Shown in pieces: positions 1-7,257 of a stretch of DNA of 11,804 bases; positions within the stretch are counted from its first letter, which is position 1; every line of letters starts with the position of its first letter. The stretch is from contig JBCCFW010000214.1 of assembly GCA_039029535.1 (NCBI GenBank), forward strand, positions 1 to 11,804, read 5' to 3'. This DNA is from JBCCFW01 sp039029535 (GTDB taxonomy: Bacteria > Acidobacteriota > JBCCFW01). The translations under genes were made by a program, and so were the position numbers. The notes under the pieces are model-generated. The model was not told where the DNA came from. It made no database searches and saw only the letters and a list, made by a program, of their open reading frames with translations.

Positions 1-175
1 ATTTCTGGGCGAGGATGTCGACGGCGACCTGTGACCAGCTCGCGGGGACCTGGACATCGTCGCACTCGAAGACGACGCTGCCGTCTGGGTTACTGATCTT
101 GGAGCTTCGGGAGACGAACTCGATGGTCTCGAGGGCGTCGTGCCCGTCCCGCGTGAAGTGGCGTCGGACCTTCAC
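1..175 (-). CDS. nrdJ: Adenosylcobalamin-dependent (class II) ribonucleotide reductase, N-terminal fragment
   Basis: The minus strand encodes 58 residues before the window ends. They begin VKVRRHFTRDG and include EFVSRSSKISNPDGSVVFE and VPASWSQVAVDILAQK. From memory of the family, this is the conserved N-terminus of vitamin-B12-dependent ribonucleotide reductase (typical form: TIEFV.R.S.I.NPDGSVVFE...VEVPASWSQVATDILAQKY). The enzyme makes deoxyribonucleotides from ribonucleotides using an adenosylcobalamin radical and works with or without oxygen. All catalytic residues lie beyond the left edge. The start is GTG at 175-173, with a purine-rich ribosome site (GGGAG, 185-181) five bases upstream. 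A promoter and two apparent NrdR boxes lie 140-190 bp upstream, which independently supports the identity. The family call is very secure; whether the gene is intact cannot be seen. Confidence 0.93.
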   Translation of the reverse strand, partial: MKVRRHFTRDGHDALETIEFVSRSSKISNPDGSVVFECDDVQVPASWSQVAVDILAQK

Positions 176-215
176 TCACTCTCCCTTTCCGGGGCGCACG
201 AGGGGACGGATCCAC

Positions 216-244
216 GAGAGACAGACACGATGAGGCTGTCTCTC
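216..244 (-). promoter_or_regulatory. Hairpin in nrdJ leader (proximal to the start codon)
   Basis: This is a perfect 9-bp inverted repeat, GAGAGACAG (216-224) and CTGTCTCTC (236-244), around an 11-nt loop. It lies about 40 nt upstream of the GTG of nrdJ, and the ribosome site (about 181-188) is left outside the stem. I saw no B12-riboswitch core, and the leader is short for one, so any regulatory role is conjecture. Confidence 0.5.
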
Positions 245-279
245 TGAACCTGCTTCAAACCACCGCTGCGCACGCGCCT

Positions 280-297
280 GCGGCTCCGGAGAGCCGC
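280..297 (-). promoter_or_regulatory. Hairpin in nrdJ leader (proximal to promoter)
   Basis: This is a perfect 7-bp inverted repeat, GCGGCTC (280-286) and GAGCCGC (291-297), with a 4-nt loop that reads UCCG in the nrdJ transcript. There is no U-tract, so it is not a standard terminator. It lies within the predicted 5' untranslated region of nrdJ. Confidence 0.5.
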
Positions 298-315
298 TCC
301 GGACTTGCCCCTGCA

Positions 316-331
316 CCCAACATCTAGTGCG
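316..331 (-). promoter_or_regulatory. NrdR box, downstream copy (at the transcription start)
   Basis: The minus-strand sequence CGCACTAGATGTTGGG differs from the upstream box by one base over 16. It begins seven bases downstream of the -10 hexamer, so a bound repressor would cover the predicted start site. Identity as an NrdR site rests on the repeated core, the 32-bp spacing and the adjacent nrdJ gene. Confidence 0.75.
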
Positions 332-337
332 AGGAGC

Positions 338-367
338 ATCCTAAAGACCCCACATCTAGTGCGTCAA
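338..367 (-). promoter_or_regulatory. Sigma70-type promoter of nrdJ
   Basis: On the minus strand, a -35 box TTGACG (367-362) and a -10 box TAGGAT (343-338) are separated by 18 bp. The -35 matches the consensus at 5 of 6 positions and the -10 at 4 of 6, including the key T, A and final T. Transcription would start near 331 and give a leader of about 155 nt before the GTG of nrdJ. One putative NrdR box sits in the spacer and the other covers the predicted start site, the arrangement expected for a repressed promoter. Confidence 0.72.
348..363 (-). promoter_or_regulatory. NrdR box, upstream copy (in the -35/-10 spacer)
   Basis: The minus-strand sequence is CGCACTAGATGTGGGG. It shares the CACTA-AT-T-G core of the published NrdR box consensus (acaCwAtATaTwgtgt). 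It is repeated almost exactly at 316-331, and the 12-mer acatctagtgcg on the plus strand is identical in both copies. The centre-to-centre distance is 32 bp, about three helical turns. This is the spacing known for tandem NrdR boxes, which the ATP/dATP-sensing zinc repressor NrdR binds cooperatively upstream of ribonucleotide reductase genes. The right half of the palindrome is degenerate. No nrdR gene is in the window. Confidence 0.75.
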
Positions 368-537
368 GATTCGATGGGTCCCAGGGGGCGGAGGGGCTTG
401 AGAGGACGAAATCTGGGACTCTCGTGAGGGGCGAAAAAGGACTTTCGCTCTTTCTACGATGTTGACGGGTTACGAACCGAAGTTCCATGGGGGTGGGGAG
501 AGCGGCCGGGGAGGTGATCGGCCTCGACCCGGACGCT
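368..537. other. Intergenic stretch, no gene seen
   Basis: No reading frame here has protein-like composition. The only structures I see are an A/T-rich hairpin, GCGAAA (431-436) with TTTCGC (443-448) followed by TCTTTCT, and a short inverted repeat GGTTACGAACC (468-478). The first could be a weak terminator on the plus strand, but no plus-strand gene lies upstream of it. The stretch just precedes the structured element at 538-742. Confidence 0.4.
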
Positions 538-742
538 CGACCTTCCCGTCACCGCCACCGGGCCGGCAAGCCCAACGGCCGTGGCGACGGTCGAGCCGAG
601 CGGCGGGCCGAGGCGGCCGCGCGGTGACGTCGCAACGTCTCCACGAGCCCGGGAGGCGAGTCGGGACGCCGGGAAGCGACGCCGTCCACGTGGACGGTCA
701 CGTCCCGGGTTCTCGCCTCACCGGCGATCGCCGGGAAGGTCG
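538..742. other. Candidate structured RNA / large nested inverted-repeat element
   Basis: An 11-bp perfect inverted repeat closes the element: CGACCTTCCCG (538-548) with CGGGAAGGTCG (732-742). Several smaller stems lie inside it. CGCCAC (553-558) pairs with GTGGCG (581-586). GACGT (626-630) pairs with ACGTC (635-639) around loop CGCA. A longer arm joins GAGGCGAG (653-660) to CTCGCCTC (712-719) and continues as CGGGACG (662-668) with CGTCCCG (701-707). At its tip is the 16-bp palindrome CCGTCCACGTGGACGG (682-697). Together these form a closed multi-branched fold of about 205 nt in a gap without a credible gene. I checked for the conserved cores of RNase P RNA, tmRNA and SRP RNA and did not find them. 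The strand is unknown because the complement folds equally well. Very high GC makes short stems cheap, but the nested 11-bp and 15-bp pairings exceed what I would expect by chance. Confidence 0.4.
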
Positions 743-831
743 GATGCTCGTGCCCTGGGGTCAAGGTTTGCTGACCAGGACACGGACCAGGCTGGCTGGA
801 CCGAGCGACCCGACCCAGGCACCCTGCCGTG

Positions 832-1050
832 ATGGATCCCCCGAAGATCGAGGTGAAGTCCACCGCCGTCGAGGCCATCGGCTACGACGAGGGGCTGCAG
901 GAGCTTCACGTGTGGTGGAAGAGCGGCCGCCACCACGCCTTCCTCGAGGTGCCGCCCGAGGTCTTCGACGAGCTCTGGGGGACCCGCTCGGTGGGCGGCT
1001 ACTTCAACACCGTCATCAAGCAGGAGTTCGAGGTCGAGGAGCGGGACTGA
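832..1050 (+). CDS. KTSC-domain protein, 72 aa
   Basis: A small single-domain protein fills the whole frame. Visible features are the KSTAVEAIGYDE start, a strand LHVWWKSGRHHAFLEVP, a helix PPEVFDELWGTRSVGGYFN and the end VIKQEFEVEE. This order (Ser near the start, IGYD, a Gly-containing hairpin, the VP turn, a small-residue/Gly motif before YFN, then IK) is that of the KTSC domain (Pfam PF13619). That domain occurs alone in small bacterial proteins and at the C-terminus of some lysyl-tRNA synthetases. No biochemical role is established to my knowledge. I chose ATG at 832; a GTG directly before it (829) adds one residue. No clear Shine-Dalgarno site is visible. The gene stands alone between the structured element and a 170-bp gap. 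Confidence 0.8.
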   Translation: MDPPKIEVKSTAVEAIGYDEGLQELHVWWKSGRHHAFLEVPPEVFDELWGTRSVGGYFNTVIKQEFEVEERD

Positions 1051-1096
1051 CGCCATCGATCGTCCGCTCTCGCCTCGATCAATCAACTCACCGCCC

Positions 1097-1112
1097 CCAG
1101 CTCGCGAGCTGG
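1097..1112. repeat. 16-bp perfect palindrome in the gap after the KTSC gene
   Basis: CCAGCTCGCGAGCTGG is fully self-complementary and would form a 6-bp hairpin with loop CGCG. It sits 47 bp after the KTSC stop codon. There is no T-run behind it, so an intrinsic terminator is not well supported. It could be a protein-binding site or a transcript-end hairpin. Confidence 0.4.
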
Positions 1113-1220
1113 ACCGGGCGCTCTCTCCGAGGGCTCACTGGCACCAGCACCCGGTGAGATCCGGGACACCGTCGGGTCTCGTGGGTCGAGGTGGCTCGTC
1201 CGCCTCGAATGGAGGAGCGG

Positions 1221-2510
1221 ATGAGCGAGTCGAAGACCAGCGTGGTTGGGGCACCCATCCTCGGTCCCTGGAAGACCTCTCTCACGGGCGGCTTCGGGAC
1301 GCTCGTCGTCTTCGCGGGCTTCTACTTGAGGAACGCGTCTCTCGTTCTCGGCGTCCTGGAGACCGTCGGTTCGCTCGGCCTGACTCTCTTCGCGGTGAGC
1401 CTGTCAGTGATGGTCGCTGCCGGAGCAGCCTGGGCGCGCTTCTCCGAGCCCAGGACCCCGCACGCTGCCTTCATGGCTGGTCTGGGCCTACCCGCGCTCG
1501 TGTTCGCGCTCGGCATTCCGGTGCCGGAGCGCGCCGGCCCGGTTCCTGCGGGACCCGCAACGGCGCGCGGCAGCCTGTTCGCGCTTCAGCCTGCTCCCTC
1601 ATCGCGGATTCTCGAAGGCGTGTACTTGGTGCTGAATCCCCCTGGCGCGCTCGCCGCCAGTGAGCGTCGCCGGCATCGAGAGGAGAGGGCCGTTGGCGAG
1701 GCGAGACAACGCGGACTGGAGGCCGACTTGCAGGCGGCCGAGGAGCGTGTCCAGCTGCTCGAAAGGGAGATCGAGACCTTGATCCGGGTCGACCCCGACA
1801 CCGACGAGATACCCGTGCTGCGCCGGCAGCTTCGTGATTGTGAGCGGCGACTCGACGTGCTCGATGGCAAGGAGCGTCATTGCCAGGAGGCGAGAGACGA
1901 GAGCCTGCGGAGAGCAGCGGCCGAATCCATCCGCCGCCGTCAGGCCGAGCAAGAGCTAGCGCAGGTCCGAGACGAGCTCGGTCGCTGCCAGGCCGAGCTG
2001 CGGCGTGACGATCCGGCGATGTCCGAGCTCCGAGAGCGCTTGGCCAGGCTCGAGAGGGAGAACGACGAGATCTCGGGTGAGCTGTCCACTTGTCGGGAGG
2101 AGCGTCTTCGTCTCCAGGAAGAGCTCCGAAACTTGATGCGCACGCACGAGGCGGCGCTCGAGACCTGCCGAAGGGAGCTCGAGGCTGGCCGCTCCCAGCG
2201 CGAGCGACCTGCGACGGTGCCCGAAGATCAAGTGCTCACGGGGACCTGGGTCGTCGATGGTCAGGAGGTCGTCGTGCTCATCGTCCAACAGGGGCACCAG
2301 TTCAATAGCTGCATGCTCTTGCCGAGGGGAGGGTGCCAGCGGGCATCCGGCAGAGTCTCCGGTGACGCTCTTCGATGGTCGGCTGAAGCGGGACAGATGC
2401 GTCAGGCCACGATCACGGCTCGGGATGAGCAAGGCCGGGCGACCCGAATTCGCTTCGAGACGTCGCTGACCCACGGCCTGTCGCAGGAGCTTCGACGGGT
2501 CGGGCCGTGA
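1221..2510 (+). CDS. Membrane-anchored coiled-coil protein of unknown function
   Basis: The protein has 429 residues from ATG 1221, which has GGAGGAG (1211-1217) just upstream. In-frame starts at 1209 (ATG) and 1191 (GTG) are possible but lack a good ribosome site. Residues about 22-100 hold two or three hydrophobic segments, around GFGTLVVFAGFYL, LGVLETVGSLGLTLFAVSLSVMVAAGAAW and FMAGLGLPALVFALGI. A Pro/Ala/Gly linker follows. Residues about 145-330 are a charged heptad-like coiled coil rich in Glu, Arg and Leu, with Cys at intervals (207, 221, 256, 291, 315). The last 90 residues form a beta-rich domain opening LTGTWVVDGQEVVVLIVQQG with Cys364 and Cys372. I do not recognise a named family. 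The architecture suggests a long rod projecting from the membrane and carrying a small C-terminal ligand or scaffold domain. It converges on speA with a 24-bp gap. Confidence 0.8.
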   Translation: MSESKTSVVGAPILGPWKTSLTGGFGTLVVFAGFYLRNASLVLGVLETVGSLGLTLFAVSLSVMVAAGAAWARFSEPRTPHAAFMAGLGLPALVFALGIPVPERAGPVPAGPATARGSLFALQPAPSSRILEGVYLVLNPPGALAASERRRHREERAVGEARQRGLEADLQAAEERVQLLEREIETLIRVDPDTDEIPVLRRQLRDCERRLDVLDGKERHCQEARDESLRRAAAESIRRRQAEQELAQVRDELGRCQAELRRDDPAMSELRERLARLERENDEISGELSTCREERLRLQEELRNLMRTHEAALETCRRELEAGRSQRERPATVPEDQVLTGTWVVDGQEVVVLIVQQGHQFNSCMLLPRGGCQRASGRVSGDALRWSAEAGQMRQATITARDEQGRATRIRFETSLTHGLSQELRRVGP

Positions 2511-2534
2511 GGGTCTGTCGTGGCCCCAGGAGCT

Positions 2535-4476
<1,942 letters not shown>

Positions 4477-4478
<2 letters not shown>

Positions 4479-4493
4479 TGTACGGTTGCCGTC
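4477..4493. promoter_or_regulatory. Compact divergent promoter/start junction between speA and the plus-strand operon
   Basis: Only 15 bp (4479-4493) separate the two assigned start codons, and neither has a Shine-Dalgarno site. On the plus strand, TACGGT (4481-4486) fits a TANNNT -10 box placed so that transcription would begin at the ATG of 4494 and give a leaderless mRNA. On the minus strand, TACAAT (4482-4477) matches the -10 consensus at 5 of 6 positions. A transcript from it would start near 4470 and use the GTG at 4433. The two boxes overlap almost completely. The short inverted repeat ACGG-TTG-CCGT (4482-4492) lies on top of them. No good -35 is seen on either side. Confidence 0.4.
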
Positions 4494-5207
4494 ATGGCCC
4501 GAAAGCGAGGAAGGATCCGCTTCGCCGAGGACGGCGAGCAGCTCGAGCTGCTCGTCGACGACATCGCGTACTCGTCGTTCCATCCCGACCGGCCCTGGTC
4601 CGGGTACGTCTGGGATGCCCTCGCTGCCTCCATCCTCCTGGTGCGCAGTGAACGTCCGAAGGTTCTCGTTCTCGGAGCAGGCGGCGGCACGGCGCTGCGC
4701 TTGATGCACCGGCTTCGGCCCGAGGCCCAGCTCACCGCCATCGAGATCGACCCGCGGATGCTCAAGGCCGCGCGGCGTCGTTTCGGGCTCGACGAGGTCG
4801 GGGCCGAGCTCATCGAGGGCGACGGGCTCGAGTTCCTCGCTCGCTCCCGCCGTCGCTTCGATCTCATCCTCGACGACATGTTCGGACCCAGTGACGACGG
4901 CCTGGTCCGACCGGTCGACGACGAGGAAGCGCACCTCCGACGGATCGCGTCACGTCTGAGGGAGGGCGGGATCGCCGCGACCAACAGCACGACGGACGAC
5001 GATCCTCCCGGCCTGCTCGACGCCGTCTCCGGCGCGCATCGCACGGTGTTTCCGCATCGCGTGGCCATCGAACCGCCGCTGGGGCTCAACGTGGTCATCG
5101 CCGGCAGCGCCACGCCGCTGCACCGCGACGGCCTGCGACGGCGTCGTGGCGTCGACTCGCCCATGGACCTCGACGCGCTTGGCCGGGTCAAGATGCGCCG
5201 GGCGTGA
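4494..5207 (+). CDS. Spermidine-synthase-fold (class I AdoMet-binding) protein
   Basis: The protein has 237 residues. A short N-terminal beta region (RIRFAEDGEQLELLVDDIAYSSF) leads into a Rossmann domain. It contains the nucleotide motif VLVLGAGGGTALRLM, the acidic ribose-binding motif LTAIEIDPRMLKAARRRFGL, VGAELIEGDGLEFL and RFDLILDDMFGPSDDG. This order is that of spermidine synthase (aminopropyltransferase) and related methyltransferases. The divergent neighbour speA makes agmatine, so an aminopropyltransferase on agmatine or putrescine would make sense. Against this, the family's DGxxQ...DExxYHE substrate gate and the exact GGGDG motif are absent: the equivalent stretch is RPWSGYVWDALAA and the glycine loop is GAGGG. 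It may therefore be an AdoMet methyltransferase-like paralogue. I chose ATG 4494 because conservation begins there; the longer open frame upstream overlaps speA. The ATL gene follows after 3 bp, which suggests translational coupling. Confidence 0.82.
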   Translation: MARKRGRIRFAEDGEQLELLVDDIAYSSFHPDRPWSGYVWDALAASILLVRSERPKVLVLGAGGGTALRLMHRLRPEAQLTAIEIDPRMLKAARRRFGLDEVGAELIEGDGLEFLARSRRRFDLILDDMFGPSDDGLVRPVDDEEAHLRRIASRLREGGIAATNSTTDDDPPGLLDAVSGAHRTVFPHRVAIEPPLGLNVVIAGSATPLHRDGLRRRRGVDSPMDLDALGRVKMRRA

Positions 5208-5210
5208 GGA

Positions 5211-5585
5211 ATGACTGACGAGCCCGTCTCGGTCGACGCCATCCTCGACGTCATCCGAGCCATCCCCCCCGGCTCGGTGGCGACCTACGGACAGGTGGCC
5301 GAGCTGGCGGGTTACCCGGGTCGGGCGCGCTTCGTCGGACGTTGCCTGCGCGAGCTACCCGACGATCACGACGTGCCCTGGCAGCGGGTCATCAGCGCTT
5401 CGGGCACGATCCCCGGGCCACCGTCGCGGGGTGGGGCGCAGCGACAGCATCGACGCCTCCTGGAGAAGGAGGGGGTGAGCTTCTCGAAGGCTGGCCGCAT
5501 CGACCTGCGTCGCTACCGCTGGAACCCCTTCGGTGGGGCGCCCGACGATGGCGACGACCTGGTCCCGGACGATTGGGAAGGCTGA
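5211..5585 (+). CDS. Alkyltransferase-like (ATL) DNA base-flipping protein
   Basis: The protein has 124 residues covering the DNA-binding domain of the O6-methylguanine-DNA methyltransferase family. Visible parts are VDAILDVIRAIPPGSVATYGQVAELAG (the helix-turn-helix with the base-flipping Tyr26), the arginine-finger region GRARFVGRCLR, and PWQRVISASGTIPGP. The usual methyl-accepting cysteine of PCHRV is replaced by Trp57 in PWQRV, the hallmark of ATL proteins. These cannot remove alkyl groups themselves. They flip and hold O6-alkylguanine and hand it to nucleotide excision repair, as shown for S. pombe Atl1 and bacterial relatives. The C-terminal tail after YRWNPF is acidic and probably disordered. 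Start ATG 5211 lies 3 bp after the preceding stop, and GAGGA overlaps that stop directly before the ATG. Ggt follows after 21 bp. Confidence 0.92.
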   Translation: MTDEPVSVDAILDVIRAIPPGSVATYGQVAELAGYPGRARFVGRCLRELPDDHDVPWQRVISASGTIPGPPSRGGAQRQHRRLLEKEGVSFSKAGRIDLRRYRWNPFGGAPDDGDDLVPDDWEG

Positions 5586-5606
5586 GAAGGAAAGGAAGGA
5601 ACGGTC

Positions 5607-7241
5607 ATGGCGAGTGAGCCCCTGCGCCCCCGAGCAACACGTGCCGTCGTGCGCGGCCGTCACGGGATGGTCGCTGCCGCCCAGCCGCTGGCGGTCGAGG
5701 CCGGAGTCCGGATCCTGCGCGCGGGCGGCAGCGCCGTCGACGCGGCCATCGCCACGAACGCGGTGCTCGCCGTCACCGAGCCCAACGCCTGTGGGCTGGG
5801 TGGCGACCTCTTCGTCCTGCTCAACGATCCGAAGACGAACGAGCTCGTCGGGCTCGACGCCTCCGGTCGGGCCGGCACGCGCGCGACCATCGACGCGATC
5901 ACGCCCACCGATGACGGCCTCATCGACCTGCGCTCGGCACAGTCGTGGACCGTGCCGGGCGCCGTCGACGGCTGGTTCGTCATGCACGAGCGCTTCGGTC
6001 GGCTGCCGATGAAGGACCTCCTCGCCGACGCCATCGCCGTCGCGACGGAAGGCTTCCCGGTCTCCGAGGTCGTCGCCGCAGGTTGGAAGCACGGTCAGAG
6101 ATACCGCGACATCGCGGGCTTCGCCGACGTCTACCTCCCCGACGGACGGGCGCCGAAGGAGGGCGAGCTCTTCGCCAACCCGGCGATGGGTCGGGCCTTC
6201 GAGCTGCTCGTCGCCGAGGGACGCAACGGGTTCTATGAAGGAGCCATCGCCGAGTCGCTCGTGCGCTTCTCGACGGAGCAGGGGGGCTTTCTCGAGCTCG
6301 AGGATCTCGCTGCGACACGTTCCACGTGGATCGCTCCGATGTCGACCAGCTACCGCGGTCGCGTCGTTCACCAGCTCCCGCCGGCGGGTCAGGGGCTGGC
6401 CGTTCTCCAGATGCTCAACATCATCGAGGGCGACGACCTGGCCGCCCTCGGCTTCGACTCACCGGATCGCTGGCACCTCCTCATCGAGGCCAAGAAGCTC
6501 GCCTACGCCGACCGCGCGCGGTTCTACGCCGATCCGGAGGTGAATGACCTGCCCCTCGACGAGCTCGTGTCGAAGGCTCACGGTCGCAACCTGCGCGATC
6601 GGATTGATCCCGCACGCGCGGCGCTGGCCATCGAGCCTGGCGACCCCCGGCTGGCCACCGGTGACACGACCTATCTCGCGACCGCCGACGCCGACGGGAT
6701 GATGGTGTCGTGGATCCAGAGCAACTACACCGGCTTCGGCTCCGGCCACGTGCTGGCGGAGTGGGGCTTTGGTCTTCAGAACCGCGGTGGGCTGTTCGCG
6801 CTCGATCCCGAGCACCCCAATGCACTGGCACCGAGCAAGCGTCCGTTCCACACGATCATCCCCGGCTTCGTCACCGAGAACGACGCACCGCTCATGGCCT
6901 TCGGTCTCATGGGCGGGGACATGCAGCCCCAGGGGCATGCGCAGGTGCTCGTGAATCTCTGGGAGCACGGGATGAACCTTCAAGAGGCCGGTGACGTCGC
7001 TCGCTTCCATCACGGCGGGCTCGACGAGCCGACCGGACCGGGCCCACGTGACGGCGGTGAGCTCTCGCTCGAGGCTGCCGTTCCGGCGGCAGTGGTCGAC
7101 GAGCTGAAGCGTCGGGGGCATCGGATCGCCGACGAGCCCGGTTACTTCGGTGGATACCAGGCGGTGGGGCGCGATCCGGAGACTGGCTGTTACCTCGGGG
7201 CGACCGAGAGCCGCAAGGACGGCTGCGCGCTCGGCTGGTGA
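5607..7241 (+). CDS. Gamma-glutamyltransferase family Ntn-hydrolase, cytoplasmic YwrD-like
   Basis: The protein has 544 residues. It begins with the family signature GMVAAAQPLAVEAGVRILRAGGSAVDAAIATNAVL and continues NACGLGGDLFVLL. The precursor should cleave itself before Thr354 in GDTTYLATADADG, leaving a small subunit of 191 residues, the size expected for this family. The new N-terminal threonine is the nucleophile that transfers or hydrolyses gamma-glutamyl groups from glutathione-like substrates. Further small-subunit motifs are QSNYTGFGSGHVL, ALAPSKRPFHTIIPGF and GLMGGDMQPQGHAQVL. There is no signal peptide, unlike periplasmic E. coli Ggt. That and the GGDMQPQGHAQ form place it with the YwrD-like/acylase-like branch whose substrates are poorly known. 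A strong ribosome site GGAAGGA (5594-5600) lies six bases before the ATG. It is the last gene of the three-gene run and converges on the radical SAM gene. Confidence 0.93.
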   Translation: MASEPLRPRATRAVVRGRHGMVAAAQPLAVEAGVRILRAGGSAVDAAIATNAVLAVTEPNACGLGGDLFVLLNDPKTNELVGLDASGRAGTRATIDAITPTDDGLIDLRSAQSWTVPGAVDGWFVMHERFGRLPMKDLLADAIAVATEGFPVSEVVAAGWKHGQRYRDIAGFADVYLPDGRAPKEGELFANPAMGRAFELLVAEGRNGFYEGAIAESLVRFSTEQGGFLELEDLAATRSTWIAPMSTSYRGRVVHQLPPAGQGLAVLQMLNIIEGDDLAALGFDSPDRWHLLIEAKKLAYADRARFYADPEVNDLPLDELVSKAHGRNLRDRIDPARAALAIEPGDPRLATGDTTYLATADADGMMVSWIQSNYTGFGSGHVLAEWGFGLQNRGGLFALDPEHPNALAPSKRPFHTIIPGFVTENDAPLMAFGLMGGDMQPQGHAQVLVNLWEHGMNLQEAGDVARFHHGGLDEPTGPGPRDGGELSLEAAVPAAVVDELKRRGHRIADEPGYFGGYQAVGRDPETGCYLGATESRKDGCALGW

Positions 7242-7257
7242 GGAGGGCGGCCGTGGC

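Noticed and set aside
15..233. Plus-strand open frame of 72 codons at the left edge
   Set aside because: It is antisense to the clear nrdJ N-terminus, and its composition is not protein-like.
538..742. RNase P RNA, tmRNA or SRP RNA as identity of the structured element
   Set aside because: I looked on both strands for GAGGAAAGTCC/ACAGAAA-type, tmRNA end and SRP apical-loop sequences and found none.
549..878. Minus-strand open frame of 109 codons through the structured element
   Set aside because: A stretch around VTVHVDGV looks mildly protein-like, but the rest is Arg/Ala/Pro-rich, and the frame overlaps both the KTSC start and the inverted repeats. A decayed gene cannot be excluded without homology searches.
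459..1157. Plus-strand open frame of 232 codons, rich in Arg, Gly and Pro
   Set aside because: It is a low-complexity shadow in GC-rich DNA that runs out of frame through the KTSC gene. It has no recognisable motif and no ribosome site.
2511..2534. Bidirectional terminator between the coiled-coil gene and speA
   Set aside because: Only a loose GGGCC/GGCCC repeat (2502-2506, 2522-2526) with no T-tract on either strand.
4479..4934. Upstream extension of speA by 152 codons
   Set aside because: The extension is antisense to the spermidine-synthase-like gene and does not resemble SpeA N-termini. Family length fits the ATG at 4478 or the GTG at 4433.
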